This document shows positions 35,083-44,425 of a stretch of 64,000 bases of DNA, one piece after another. The position numbers were made by a program, and so were the translations under genes. Source of the DNA: Psychrobacillus sp044762655 (GTDB lineage Bacteria > Bacillota > Bacilli > Bacillales_A > Planococcaceae). The DNA lies in NCBI RefSeq assembly GCF_044762655.1, contig NZ_JBIWER010000003.1:434001-498000 (forward strand), in the 5' to 3' direction. Numbering within the stretch: the first letter of the stretch is position 1; the number at the start of each line of letters is the position of its first letter. Under the pieces are notes generated by a model. That model saw only the letters and a program-made list of their open reading frames with translations, was not told where the DNA came from and made no database searches.

Positions 35083-35772
35083 TCAAGAACGTGTCGTTAA
35101 ACGTTCGATTCTTTTTTCTTGTTCCGCTTGGAACAGACCTTGAACATAAATGCTCGGTGTATGTATTTGAGCTGGATTTAAATCTCCTGTCTCCACAATT
35201 TCTTCTACTTCCGCTATAGTAATTTTACCTGCAGCAGCCATCATCGGATTGAAGTTTTGTGCTGTCATGTTATAAATAAGATTACCAAATTTGTCCGCTT
35301 TTGCTGCTCGTACCAAAGCATAATCAGCTCGAAGTGATTCTTCCAACACATACTCCTTACCATCATAAACACGTATTTCTTTGCCTTCGGCTACTATTGT
35401 CCCTACACCAGCAGGAGTAAAAAATGCTGGAATTCCTGCACCGCCTGCACGGATTTTTTCGGCAAGTGTTCCTTGTGGTGTCAGTTCAACCTCAATTTCA
35501 CCCGATATTACCTGTCTTTCAAACTCTTTATTTTCTCCAACATATGATCCAATCATTTTCTTTATTTGTTTATTTTTGAGTAGTAGTCCTAGACCCCATT
35601 CATCCACGCCACAGTTGTTAGAAATAACAGTTAAGTCCTTTACACCTTTTTCGACTAAAGCTAATATGAGTTGCTCTGGAATTCCAACAAGCCCAAAGCC
35701 TCCGACCATCAGTGTCATGCCATCTTGCACTCCTGCAACAGCTTCCTTTGCTGAATTATAAATAGGTTTCAT
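35083..35772 (-). CDS. scoA: 3-oxoacid CoA-transferase subunit A
   Basis: The alpha subunit of the acetoacetate CoA-transferase. The 229-residue protein has the glycine-rich GGFGLVGIPEQL near residue 24, NNCGVDEWGLGLLL and the characteristic GAGIPAFFTPAGVGT. AAGGGGATTGGCAGC precedes the ATG. A strong terminator (35861-35897) separates it from the dehydrogenase upstream, so scoAB may have its own promoter or depend on readthrough. Confidence 0.94.
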   Translation of the reverse strand: MKPIYNSAKEAVAGVQDGMTLMVGGFGLVGIPEQLILALVEKGVKDLTVISNNCGVDEWGLGLLLKNKQIKKMIGSYVGENKEFERQVISGEIEVELTPQGTLAEKIRAGGAGIPAFFTPAGVGTIVAEGKEIRVYDGKEYVLEESLRADYALVRAAKADKFGNLIYNMTAQNFNPMMAAAGKITIAEVEEIVETGDLNPAQIHTPSIYVQGLFQAEQEKRIERLTTRS

Positions 35773-35860
35773 GCTGCCAATCCCCTTTCATTCGTAAACT
35801 CTATTCCTTATTATTTTCTCAAATATCCGATAACTTAGCAATCTATTACCCTAAATATTA

Positions 35861-35897
35861 TATAAAACGCACCGATTATCTAATCGGGCGTTTTATA
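35861..35897 (-). terminator. Terminator after the 3-hydroxybutyrate dehydrogenase
   Basis: TATAAAACGC-CCGATTA pairs with TAATCGG-CGTTTTATA around a 2-nt loop. It splits the ketone-body module into two possible transcripts. Confidence 0.85.
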
Positions 35898-35909
35898 TAA
35901 GTGAATTAA

Positions 35910-36677
35910 TTATTGACTCGTGTATCCACCGTCCAAAACAACGGCTTGCCCCGTCATACCTTTAGCAGCATCGCTTGCTAAAAAGAGGGCTAAATCTGCA
36001 ATTTCTTTAACATCTAGCAAACGTTTTTGTGGAACTAAAGGATATAGTACCTCTTCTAAAACAGATTCAACTGGAACATTTCGTACCTTTGCCAGATCTT
36101 TAAATTGGTTGCGAACGAGTGGTGTGTCCACATAGCCCGGACAAACTGCGTTTACTGTAATCCCGTCAGCAGCTGTTTCTAATGCTGCAACTTTTGTCAG
36201 CCCAATTACGCCATGCTTAGCTGAGTTGTAGGCTGCTTTACCTGCAAAACCAACTAAACCATTGATCGAGGCCATATTAATAATTCTACCGAATCCATTT
36301 TTCCGCATATGTGGAAGTACATGTTTAGTTGCAACAAAGGGTGCAGTTAACATTATTTTTATCAATAATTCAAAACGTTCCGTTGGAAAATCCTCCAGCA
36401 TTGCAACATGTTGCATACCAGCATTGTTTATTAATATATCTATCCGCCCATACTCTTTGAAAGTTATATCAATTGCATTAACAATATCTTCTTCGATTGT
36501 CACATCACATTTAATACCGAGCACATTATCGCCTAATAATTTTGCTGCATCCTTTACCTTCTCTTCATTTATATCAGTTAAAACAACCTTAGCACCAGCT
36601 TTATAAAATTCCTGTGCGACCTCAAAGCCAATCCCCTGTGCTGCTCCAGTTATAAGAAGCACTTTATCTTTTACCAT
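35910..36677 (-). CDS. 3-hydroxybutyrate dehydrogenase, short-chain family
   Basis: An SDR oxidoreductase that oxidises D-3-hydroxybutyrate to acetoacetate with NAD. The 255-residue protein has TGAAQGIG (residues 10-17), ILINNAG near 84, catalytic Ser in NMASING and Tyr150/Lys154 in YNSAK, and QLxxxG-type C-terminus ending GQAVVLDGGYTSQ. GGAGGTAAAACTA precedes ATG 36677. Its neighbours (GntP permease upstream, CoA-transferase downstream) complete a 3-hydroxybutyrate-to-acetoacetyl-CoA route. Confidence 0.92.
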   Translation of the reverse strand: MVKDKVLLITGAAQGIGFEVAQEFYKAGAKVVLTDINEEKVKDAAKLLGDNVLGIKCDVTIEEDIVNAIDITFKEYGRIDILINNAGMQHVAMLEDFPTERFELLIKIMLTAPFVATKHVLPHMRKNGFGRIINMASINGLVGFAGKAAYNSAKHGVIGLTKVAALETAADGITVNAVCPGYVDTPLVRNQFKDLAKVRNVPVESVLEEVLYPLVPQKRLLDVKEIADLALFLASDAAKGMTGQAVVLDGGYTSQ

Positions 36678-36724
36678 TAGTTTTACCTCCAAATATCAAC
36701 CCGTAAGTTCCTTTTGCTGAATAG

Positions 36725-38053
36725 TTAAATACCAAAACCAAGTGAGAATAATATAATTGCAATAGCTGTTCCTAGTAATGGCACTACTACAGTTGTGGCT
36801 GCAACTGGCCAATAGGCAGCGCTATGTTTTTCACCACAGATTGATTGAATAGTTGTTACTACGTACCCATTATGTGGCAATGAATCAAGAGCACCAGAAG
36901 AAATTGCAACCACCCTATGAAGTGCCTCTGGGTTTACACCCATATCCATGTAATGCGGCGCTAACAATGGTAAAGCAATTGTTTGACCGCCAGATGAAGA
37001 ACCAGTCATACCTGCAATTACAGATACAGCGATAGCAGCACCGATTAATGGTGACCCTGGAATATTTGTCATTGCTTCTACAGCGGTTGTAAATGCAGGT
37101 ACGTTTTTAGCAACTCCTCCAAATCCTACTACTGCTGCAGTATTACCAATTGCAATTATCGCCCCTACTGTACCAGCTGAAAAAGCTTCCCAGAAATTGT
37201 CAGAATATTTTCTTCCAACAATATAGGTTGCAATAACACCACCTAGTAACGCTATTATTAGAGCTGATTGAGCAAGTTTATCGTGGAAAATAAATGAGAT
37301 TAATAATACAACTACCAAAGGAATCATCGCTAAGAATGGATTTGGTAAATTTCTTTTCGTATCGAATGATGGATCAGTATCACGATTTACAAATCTTTCC
37401 CCTTTATTAACAGCTTTCTGAATAATACGTCTCAGCCACCAGTAACCGAATGTCGCCATGAACACAAATACGATAATGCTTACTTCCCAACCTGCGTAAG
37501 CATTCGTACCTAAAAATTCAATTGGAATCCAGTTTTGAATTTCAGGTGAACCCGCAGATGTCATCGTAAACGTTACAGATCCTAATGCTAATGTAGCAGG
37601 TATAAATCGCCGTGGTAAATCCGCTTGTTTGAATAATGAAATAGCCATTGGATATACAGAGAACGCTACAACGAAAAGACTCACGCCTCCATATGTAAGA
37701 ACCGCACAGGCAAGCACAATTGCAAGCACTGCATACTTCATACCCAATTTATCAACAATCCATTTGGATACGGAATCTGCTGCTCCACTATCCTCCATGA
37801 CTTTACCAAATACAGCTCCCAGTAAGAACATTAAATACCAAGAAGCAATAAACCCAGTAAATCCTGTCATATAACTTGTAACAAAATCAGCTTCACCTTC
37901 ACCAGCAAGCTGTTTGAATAAAGGCATTCCACTAGTCACAGCTACCAAAAGTGCTGATATTGGACCAGCTATTAGTATGTTTACTCCTTTCATGGTCAAA
38001 ACTATTAACAAGGCTAAGCCGCCTATAAGACCGATCATACTTAATGCTTCCAT
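36725..38053 (-). CDS. GntP-family permease, probable 3-hydroxybutyrate importer
   Basis: A 442-residue integral membrane protein of the gluconate:H+ symporter (GntP) family with about 12-14 hydrophobic segments. Typical motifs are GLIGGLALLIVLTMKGVNIL, TYGGVSLFVVAF, SSSGGQTIALPLLAP and SGALDSLPHNGYVVT. The adjacent dehydrogenase and CoA-transferase point to 3-hydroxybutyrate or acetoacetate as substrate; this is inference from context. AGGGGGATTTGTAA precedes the ATG. A cre-like site lies about 215 nt upstream. Confidence 0.9.
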   Translation of the reverse strand: MEALSMIGLIGGLALLIVLTMKGVNILIAGPISALLVAVTSGMPLFKQLAGEGEADFVTSYMTGFTGFIASWYLMFLLGAVFGKVMEDSGAADSVSKWIVDKLGMKYAVLAIVLACAVLTYGGVSLFVVAFSVYPMAISLFKQADLPRRFIPATLALGSVTFTMTSAGSPEIQNWIPIEFLGTNAYAGWEVSIIVFVFMATFGYWWLRRIIQKAVNKGERFVNRDTDPSFDTKRNLPNPFLAMIPLVVVLLISFIFHDKLAQSALIIALLGGVIATYIVGRKYSDNFWEAFSAGTVGAIIAIGNTAAVVGFGGVAKNVPAFTTAVEAMTNIPGSPLIGAAIAVSVIAGMTGSSSGGQTIALPLLAPHYMDMGVNPEALHRVVAISSGALDSLPHNGYVVTTIQSICGEKHSAAYWPVAATTVVVPLLGTAIAIILFSLGFGI

Positions 38054-38266
38054 TTACAAATCCCCCTATTATTTAAAATCGCGTTAAAATACCAAGTCAA
38101 TTTATTGCAACAATTTTTATTAAAGTGATCGAATATAAAACAGAATCTAGAAAAAAATAAATAGTTAGGCAGTTATCATCCTCTTTAATAAATTGGGTCA
38201 CTACTAATCTAAACTCCTGCAGAAGTATAGATCACTAAACTTGGTACTTTTTAATACCTCGGTAAA

Positions 38267-38280
38267 TAAAAGCGCTTTCA
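38267..38280 (-). promoter_or_regulatory. cre-like catabolite-response site upstream of GntP operon
   Basis: The minus strand reads TGAAAGCGCTTTTA, differing from the consensus TGWAARCGYTWNCW only at position 13. The core AAAGCGCTTT is palindromic. It overlaps TTGAAA, a possible -35, with GTATTA 18 nt downstream. CcpA, encoded in the same window, would repress ketone-body use when sugars are present. Confidence 0.65.
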
Positions 38281-38417
38281 AAAGCAATTAAAACATATAC
38301 AAAATTTTCTATCAATAGCAATTGTGACGATATTGTTAACGAATAATTTCTCAACAGTCCAGATTTCCGGATTATTATGAGGAAAATAAGAAAAATTCCA
38401 ACTTTTTCACCAATAAT

Positions 38418-38458
38418 AAAATCCGATTTATTGGATTTGTGTCCAAAAAATCGGATTT
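38418..38458 (-). terminator. Terminator after the PAS/AAA+ regulator
   Basis: AAATCCGATT pairs with AATCGGATTT, plus an inner TTGG/CCAA, followed on the minus strand by TATTATTGG. Confidence 0.75.
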
Positions 38459-38461
38459 AGG

Positions 38462-39805
38462 TCATAAGTTGTATTTTTTTATTTTTTCATATAATGTTGA
38501 TCTACTAAGACCAAGCTGCTTTGCAATTTGAATTTTATCTGTCTCTTCCTCTAAATAAGATTGCAGTACCTTCTTTTCAACATCCGCCAATATATCTTCT
38601 AAAGTACCAGTAGTATGGAAAGAGGGAACATTTCTTAACTTTATCTGGGAAGGTAAAGCAGATGGCAATATCACATCTTTTTCCGCCATGAAAACAGCTG
38701 CTTGGAGTATGTTTTGTAATTCTCTTACATTTCCTGGCCAGTGATAGGATTGTAGTATTTCTCTCGTTTTTGTAGCTAAAGTTACATGTCGTCGACCAGC
38801 CTGCAGCATAAACTTTTGTAAAAAATAATGGAGTAAGTCGATGAAATCTTCCATTCTTTCTCTTAAAGGAGGAATTCGTATGGTGATTGCCTGCAGACGA
38901 TAAAACAAATCCTCTCGAAATTTCTTTTCATCTATTAATTGAGCCAGTGAAATATTAGAGGAAACCACAATACGAACATTTACTTTTTCACTGTGCTCCG
39001 AATTTACTGGCGTTATTTCTTCCTCCTGCATCGTACGTAATAGCTTAGCTTGAAGTGTAAGAGGAAGTGCACCTATTTCATCTATATATAGTGTCCCTTT
39101 ATCTGCTTGCTTATACCGTCCATTTTGTAGCTTCCCAGTTAGCGGATCAAAAACCCCAAATAATTCTTTTTCCAGCAACTCTGGTGGAACTGCGGCACAA
39201 TTTACTTTAACGAAGGGAAAATCAGAGCGTTCTGAAAGCTGATGAATACTGTGAGCAAATAGATCCTTTCCAGTACCGCTCTCCCCTTCGATTAAGACGG
39301 GTAGCTCACTAGGAGCTATTATTTCAATCGTTTCTTTAATTTTTCGAATGGCTGGAGAACTGCCCTTTATCTCGGCCAATTTGTACTCGTTGTAACTATT
39401 ATCATCGACGTTTAGTTGAATTCTTTCCATCGTTGTTCGAACATGGGAACTCAACTTTTTCCAATCGGACATATCTCGAAAAATCACACTTCCAAAAGCA
39501 CCAACAATCTTTCCATCCACAAACAGGGGGACACGATTTGCAAGCATATATGTCCCTTTAATATAATGTGGTGAAGCATTATCAGCAATTCCTGATGCAA
39601 TAACTTCATGCATTTTAGTATTTTCTATAATGTCCGCAACAGGTTTGCCGATAGCATCCTCTCGCTCTACTTCAAGAAACTCGCAGTAATCCTTGTTTAT
39701 ATACAGAATTTTTGAATCGGCATCTACTACAACAAACCATTGGAAAGCATTTTCTAAAATTTCTGCAAGAACAGAAGTAGATAAGTTTTGTTGTAAAATT
39801 TCCAA
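38462..39805 (-). CDS. PAS-AAA+-Fis regulator lacking the GAFTGA motif
   Basis: A 447-residue sigma-54-activator-type regulator. PAS domain at residues about 10-120, AAA+ domain about 145-370 with Walker A GESGTGKD (174-181) and Walker B GTLYIDEIG (237-245), and a C-terminal Fis-type HTH (QIAKQLGLSRSTLYEKIKKY). Where sigma-54 activators have GAFTGA, this protein reads ELFGVFDPLTGKLQNG (residues 214-229), so direct contact with sigma-54 is doubtful. The start is TTG 39805, overlapping the end of the MFS gene. It probably controls the downstream GntP-dehydrogenase operon. Confidence 0.88.
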   Translation of the reverse strand: MEILQQNLSTSVLAEILENAFQWFVVVDADSKILYINKDYCEFLEVEREDAIGKPVADIIENTKMHEVIASGIADNASPHYIKGTYMLANRVPLFVDGKIVGAFGSVIFRDMSDWKKLSSHVRTTMERIQLNVDDNSYNEYKLAEIKGSSPAIRKIKETIEIIAPSELPVLIEGESGTGKDLFAHSIHQLSERSDFPFVKVNCAAVPPELLEKELFGVFDPLTGKLQNGRYKQADKGTLYIDEIGALPLTLQAKLLRTMQEEEITPVNSEHSEKVNVRIVVSSNISLAQLIDEKKFREDLFYRLQAITIRIPPLRERMEDFIDLLHYFLQKFMLQAGRRHVTLATKTREILQSYHWPGNVRELQNILQAAVFMAEKDVILPSALPSQIKLRNVPSFHTTGTLEDILADVEKKVLQSYLEEETDKIQIAKQLGLSRSTLYEKIKKYNL

Positions 39806-39806
39806 A

Positions 39807-40991
39807 TCATATCACATCCTTAGCATTTGTAACTTTCTTCAATGGTCGATCGTATAAAAGTGTAGGAACTATCGCTAATGCTATAAGCACTGTGAAAACA
39901 TAAAACATCACTTGTATTCCATAAACATCCACTATAATTCCCCCAGCAAATGGACCAATCATACGTCCAATTGTTGCCATGCTGTTCACAATTCCTTGAT
40001 AAATGCCCTCTCTCCCCTTTGGCGCTAACTGATCAGCTAATGTCGGTACAGCTGGCCAAACGAATATTTCGCCAAGTGTCAGAACAACCATTGCTACGAT
40101 GAACATTGTATAGTCCTCAGCATAGGAAACGACAACAAATGATCCCATAAATATTACTATACCAATAATCATCTGTGTTTTTATCCTATGCTCCAGCCTA
40201 TTAATAATTGGTTTAATTAGCGGCTGTGCAGCTAATATTAGCGCACCATTTATCGTCCAAAGTAAGCTATACTGTTTTAAAGTTATACCTAAATCCAACA
40301 CATGTGTGGAAATAGTAGAAGTCCATTGTACATAAGCAATCCATGTAAGCATGTATCCAAAAGAAACAATCAGCATTGCATAAAATGGCGCTTTTTGTTT
40401 AATTTTTTTGGAACCTTTCAATACTGAAGCATTAATATTTGGAGTAGATGACATATTGCGGTAAAAAACTCCTGCGATAAAAAGAAATAATACATATGTT
40501 AATAAATTTGCAAGAAAAATATTATTAATATTATGATCAGCAACTAAACCAGCAACAGCAGGTCCTATTGCCACTCCTAAATTCTGAGCCAAGTATATAG
40601 CATTAAAAGCCTTTCGACCACCCTCCGGCCAAACACTACCTACTAACGCATACATGCTTGGGAAAATTATACCACCACTAAACCCAAGAATAGCAACAAA
40701 CCAAATATAAACTGGCCAACCATGCCAAAATGTTAAGAGTAAAAGTGCAACCATTGATAAAAAAATGCCAAACATAATGGATTTATAGCCACCTATCCGG
40801 TCAAAAAGATATCCTCCAAGTAAATTACCAACAACTCCAGTTCCTGCATTAATCATAAGCACGAATCCCGCCATCGTTAGTGTCTGTCCAAGATGGTCAT
40901 GCATGTAGATTGTATGTAAAGGCCATAAAAAAGAATTTCCCATTGTATTGATAAACATTCCTATTATTAAAAACCATACTGCTTTTGGCAA
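39807..40991 (-). CDS. MFS transporter, drug-efflux type
   Basis: A 394-residue major facilitator with 12 predicted membrane segments. The motif-A-like loop is GGYLFDRIGGYKS after segment 2, and a second is ADQLAPKGREG in the C-terminal half. The start is taken as TTG 40991 with GAGGTG six nt upstream; GTG at 41000 is possible. Its stop is immediately before the regulator's start, so the two are probably one transcript. Substrate unknown; a link with the ketone-body genes is only positional. Confidence 0.8.
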   Translation of the reverse strand: MPKAVWFLIIGMFINTMGNSFLWPLHTIYMHDHLGQTLTMAGFVLMINAGTGVVGNLLGGYLFDRIGGYKSIMFGIFLSMVALLLLTFWHGWPVYIWFVAILGFSGGIIFPSMYALVGSVWPEGGRKAFNAIYLAQNLGVAIGPAVAGLVADHNINNIFLANLLTYVLFLFIAGVFYRNMSSTPNINASVLKGSKKIKQKAPFYAMLIVSFGYMLTWIAYVQWTSTISTHVLDLGITLKQYSLLWTINGALILAAQPLIKPIINRLEHRIKTQMIIGIVIFMGSFVVVSYAEDYTMFIVAMVVLTLGEIFVWPAVPTLADQLAPKGREGIYQGIVNSMATIGRMIGPFAGGIIVDVYGIQVMFYVFTVLIALAIVPTLLYDRPLKKVTNAKDVI

Positions 40992-41112
40992 TTTTAACAC
41001 CTCAATTCTTTTTCACTCAGAACATTGTATTCCTTTTCAAATGGCACTTCAAGAAGATTACATCAAACTTAACAAAATCATGTTAATATAATTCTGTTAA
41101 GGAGTGGAGAAA

Positions 41113-42072
41113 ATGGTTGAAAATAATTTCCCGTTTCCATCTGATGGAAAACGATATTATACATGGAATCGTTATTTACGAGATAAATTTGGAATGAAAA
41201 TTTTTAAAGTGGCATTAGATGCGGGGTTTGATTGCCCCAATAGAGATGGTACAGTCGCATTTGGTGGTTGTACTTTTTGTAGCGTTGCCGGAAGCGGAGA
41301 CTTTGCAGGTGATAAAGTAGATCCCATTCCTGTTCAATTCGAAAAAATCAAGACGAACATGCACGAAAAATGGAAAAACGGTAAGTACATAGCCTATTTC
41401 CAAGCTTATACGAATACGCACGCTCCCCTCCCTGTTTTAAAGGAGAAATTTGAGGCTGCACTAGCATTGGAGGGTGTTATAGGGCTATCTATTGCGACAA
41501 GACCTGATTGTTTACCCGATGATGTAGTGGAATATTTGGCAGAGCTCCATAAACGAACGTTTTTATGGGTGGAACTCGGTCTTCAAACTGTCCATGAGCG
41601 AACTGCAAATTTGGTAAACCGTGCACATGATTTCCCCACATATATAGAAGGAGTTAGCAAGTTAAGGAAGCATGGAATTCCTATCTGTACACATATAATA
41701 AATGGGCTGCCTCTAGAAAACAGAGAGATGATGATGGAAACTGCACGAGAAGTGGCCAAGCTAGACGTCCAAGGAATTAAAATTCATTTACTTCATTTGT
41801 TAAAAGGTACTCCAATGGTTAAACAATACGAAAAAGGGATGCTAGACTTCATGGATCGAGATTCCTATATCCAGCTAGTAGCAGATCAGCTAGAAATTTT
41901 ACCATCTGAGATGATCGTACAGCGAATCACTGGTGACGGCCCGATTGACTTGATGATTGGACCAATGTGGAGTGTGAATAAATGGGATGTATTAAATGGA
42001 ATTGATGCAGAGCTTGCTTCGAGGGAGAGTTACCAAGGGAAATTTTATAAAAAAAGCGGTGTAGCAAGATGA
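41113..42072 (+). CDS. ytqA: YtqA, TIGR01212-family radical SAM protein
   Basis: A 319-residue radical S-adenosylmethionine enzyme resembling the Elp3/HemN group. Cluster-binding cysteines 41, 53 and 56 lie in CPNRDGTVAFGGCTFC. Other conserved blocks are YFQAYTNTHAP, IATRPDCLPDD and ELGLQTVHERT. AAGGAGTGGAGAAA precedes ATG 41113. It overlaps ytqB in an ATGA junction, as in B. subtilis. The substrate is not known. Confidence 0.92.
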   Translation: MVENNFPFPSDGKRYYTWNRYLRDKFGMKIFKVALDAGFDCPNRDGTVAFGGCTFCSVAGSGDFAGDKVDPIPVQFEKIKTNMHEKWKNGKYIAYFQAYTNTHAPLPVLKEKFEAALALEGVIGLSIATRPDCLPDDVVEYLAELHKRTFLWVELGLQTVHERTANLVNRAHDFPTYIEGVSKLRKHGIPICTHIINGLPLENREMMMETAREVAKLDVQGIKIHLLHLLKGTPMVKQYEKGMLDFMDRDSYIQLVADQLEILPSEMIVQRITGDGPIDLMIGPMWSVNKWDVLNGIDAELASRESYQGKFYKKSGVAR

Positions 42073-42641
42073 AACTAAAACGAGTTTTACCTTATGCAAA
42101 ACAATTACTAACGGAAACAGTCGAAAGTGGAGATATAGTCGTCGATGCAACTGCAGGAAATGGGCATGACACGCTGTTTTTAACAGAACTTGTCGGTGCG
42201 CATGGACATGTATATGCGTTTGACGTTCAAGCAGAAGCCATTCTAGCAACAACTAAAAGGTTAAAGGAAGCAAACAAATTAGAAATAGCAACATTAATAA
42301 ACGATGGACATGAAAATCTGAATCTTTATATCAAGCAGGAAGTTTCTGCGGCAATATTTAATCTAGGGTACCTGCCGGGAAGCAATCATGAAATTGTGAC
42401 ACGAGGAGAATCTACGCAGCGGGCAATTGAATCGTTACTCCAATTACTGAAAGTAGGTGGAATTATTGTTTTAGTAGTTTACCATGGGCATGCTGGAGGT
42501 AAAGAAGAAAAGGATTCAATTCTACGTTTTGTACAAGGTTTATCTCAATCCTTTGTCCACGTATTAAGTTATCAATTCCTTAACCAACAAAATGATCCTC
42601 CATTTATCATCGCAATTGAAAAAATGAAGCAGCTACAATAA
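42069..42641 (+). CDS. ytqB: YtqB, class I SAM-dependent methyltransferase
   Basis: A 190-residue rRNA-methylase-like Rossmann protein with SAM motif I VVDATAGNGHDTLFL near residue 24, an acidic motif II (AFDVQAEAI) and NLGYLPG near 99 in place of the usual NPPY. Translation is coupled to ytqA. The product may modify RNA; this is inferred from the family. Confidence 0.92.
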   Translation: MKLKRVLPYAKQLLTETVESGDIVVDATAGNGHDTLFLTELVGAHGHVYAFDVQAEAILATTKRLKEANKLEIATLINDGHENLNLYIKQEVSAAIFNLGYLPGSNHEIVTRGESTQRAIESLLQLLKVGGIIVLVVYHGHAGGKEEKDSILRFVQGLSQSFVHVLSYQFLNQQNDPPFIIAIEKMKQLQ

Positions 42642-42694
42642 TAGTATATATATCGTGAATAAGGGAAATATAAGGAATAAAAAGGAGTGGCTCC

Positions 42695-43774
42695 ATGCCA
42701 AAAATTACTTCGATTAGTACATATAATCCTCCCTATACTTTAGAGCAATCTAATATCGAAAATCTCACGAAAGAATTATTTGAAGACAAAATACCTCAAT
42801 TGAATAGACTATTAAAAGTGTTCGAAAATGGCGACATACAAACTCGCCATTTTTGCGTTCCTTTAGAATGGCACCAAAGTGAACATAGCTTTGAAGAACG
42901 TAATAATTTGTATATAGAGCTAGCTACACAATATAGTATCGAAGTTATCAATAATTGTTTAAATAGTGATTTTCTAGAGTCTCCCCTACATCCTAGTGAA
43001 ATTGATGCAATCATATTTGTTAGTAGTACTGGTATATCTACTCCAAGTATCGATGCGCGGGTGATGAACCATCTGCCTTTTTCTGATCGTACAAAACGTA
43101 TTCCATTATGGGGGTTAGGCTGTGCTGGTGGAGCATCTGGGATTAGTAGAGCTTTCGATTATTGCAAGGCGTATCCTTCTTCTAAAGTATTAGTGGTTTG
43201 TGTAGAGCTCTGTAGCTTGACGTTTCAACCTAATGACTTTTCAAAGAGTAATTTAATAGGAGCATCCCTATTTGCTGATGGAGCAGCCTGTGCATTAGTT
43301 TGCGGAGATGAAGCAGAATTGGCTACGACAAAAACGGTTCCCCACATCACGGCAACGGCTTCTAAATGGATGCCAGACTCAGAAGATGTAATGGGGTGGG
43401 ATATTAAAAATAATGGACTCCATGTTGTATTTTCCAAAAGCATTCCTTCTATTATTACTGCTTGGTTAGGACCTTTTATAGATGATTTTCTAGGTGAACA
43501 ACAAGTAACGAAAGCTGAGCTAACTAACTTTGTTGCACATCCAGGAGGCAAGAAAGTATTAAAGGCATATGAAGAAACATTGGAGCTTACAGAAGATCAT
43601 ACGCATATCTCACGAGAAGTATTAAAAAGTAATGGGAATATGTCCTCCCCAACAGTTCTTTACGTATTGGAGCAGTTTATGAAGAAAAAACATAATAACG
43701 ATGAATTAGGGTTACTCGTCGCATTAGGTCCAGGTTTTTGCGGAGAAGCTGTATTACTGAAGTGGAGGGATTAG
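42695..43774 (+). CDS. Type III polyketide synthase, BcsA/BpsA-like
   Basis: A 359-residue chalcone-synthase-fold enzyme. In B. subtilis, BpsA makes alkylpyrones from fatty acyl and malonyl units. The triad is visible: Cys143 in GLGCAGGASG, His in FVAHPGGKK near 280 and Asn in KSNGNMSSPTVL near 313. A C-terminal GPGFCGE-type loop is present. AAAAGGAGTGGCTCC precedes the ATG. It is one base from the methyltransferase gene, the same pair as bpsA-bpsB. Confidence 0.93.
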   Translation: MPKITSISTYNPPYTLEQSNIENLTKELFEDKIPQLNRLLKVFENGDIQTRHFCVPLEWHQSEHSFEERNNLYIELATQYSIEVINNCLNSDFLESPLHPSEIDAIIFVSSTGISTPSIDARVMNHLPFSDRTKRIPLWGLGCAGGASGISRAFDYCKAYPSSKVLVVCVELCSLTFQPNDFSKSNLIGASLFADGAACALVCGDEAELATTKTVPHITATASKWMPDSEDVMGWDIKNNGLHVVFSKSIPSIITAWLGPFIDDFLGEQQVTKAELTNFVAHPGGKKVLKAYEETLELTEDHTHISREVLKSNGNMSSPTVLYVLEQFMKKKHNNDELGLLVALGPGFCGEAVLLKWRD

Positions 43775-43775
43775 C

Positions 43776-44318
43776 TTGTTATTCTTCATCCTTATCTCCT
43801 TTGTGATTATTCAGAGACTTGCTGAAGTGGCTATCGCTAAACGCAATGAAAAAAGGATGCTTGCACAGGGAGCTTATGAAGTTGGCGCAACTCATTATCC
43901 TTATATGGTAACGATGCATGTGTGTTTTTTTATAAGTCTTATTGTTGAGGTAATATTTTTCAACCGATCGATATCTCCCTTATTCCCGATTTTTTTGGTA
44001 TTCTTCTTATTTGTTCAATTATTGCGTGTATGGTGTTTAGCAGCTTTAGGATCCTTTTGGAATACTAAAATCATCATTTTACCAGATGCAAATGTTGTTA
44101 AAAGTGGTCCTTATACGTTTATTCGCCATCCGAACTATGTAGTTGTTTGTTTAGAGATCATCTTATTACCGTTAATGTTTCAAGCATATTTCACAGCTGT
44201 AGCATTTACCTTATTAAATCTAGCTATGCTTTCAGTACGCATTCCTACAGAGGAAAAAGCATTGAGGGAAGCGACTAATTATGAAGACAAATTTAAAAAG
44301 AAGATTTCGGCATCATGA
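43776..44318 (+). CDS. Isoprenylcysteine carboxyl methyltransferase-family protein, BpsB/YpbQ-like
   Basis: A 180-residue membrane methyltransferase of the ICMT/PEMT type with about four hydrophobic segments and the C-terminal signature GPYTFIRHPNYVVVCLEI, then RIPTEEKALRE. B. subtilis BpsB O-methylates the alkylpyrones made by BpsA. The start is TTG 43776 behind GGAGGGATTAGC. A terminator follows. Confidence 0.9.
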   Translation: MLFFILISFVIIQRLAEVAIAKRNEKRMLAQGAYEVGATHYPYMVTMHVCFFISLIVEVIFFNRSISPLFPIFLVFFLFVQLLRVWCLAALGSFWNTKIIILPDANVVKSGPYTFIRHPNYVVVCLEIILLPLMFQAYFTAVAFTLLNLAMLSVRIPTEEKALREATNYEDKFKKKISAS

Positions 44319-44336
44319 CCGAAACCTTCTTTTTTT
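44295..44336 (+). terminator. Terminator after the type III PKS operon
   Basis: AAAGAAG-TTTCGG pairs with CCGAAA-CTTCTTT, followed by a T run; it overlaps the last codons. Confidence 0.85.
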
Positions 44337-44425
44337 AATTACTAAGAAATTATACTATTTCACATTGTACAAATACAGTGTTTCTAGTTTTTGAGGAATT
44401 AAAATTAAATCTTCACAATAATACT

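Larger units (their letters stand above)
38054..38461. other. Regulatory region between the regulator and the GntP operon
   Basis: No gene is supported. It contains the terminator of the upstream regulator (38418-38458) and the cre-like site (38267-38280). Read by eye, no canonical sigma-54 promoter (GG-N10-GC) is found on the minus strand. TTGACT near 38090 with a TTTAAA about 17 nt on is a possible sigma-A promoter. Confidence 0.5.

Noticed and set aside
38054..38461. A sigma-54 promoter for the GntP operon
   Set aside because: Near matches such as TTGGTGAAAAAGTTGGA and GAGGATGATAACTGCC fail the GG-N10-GC spacing or bases.
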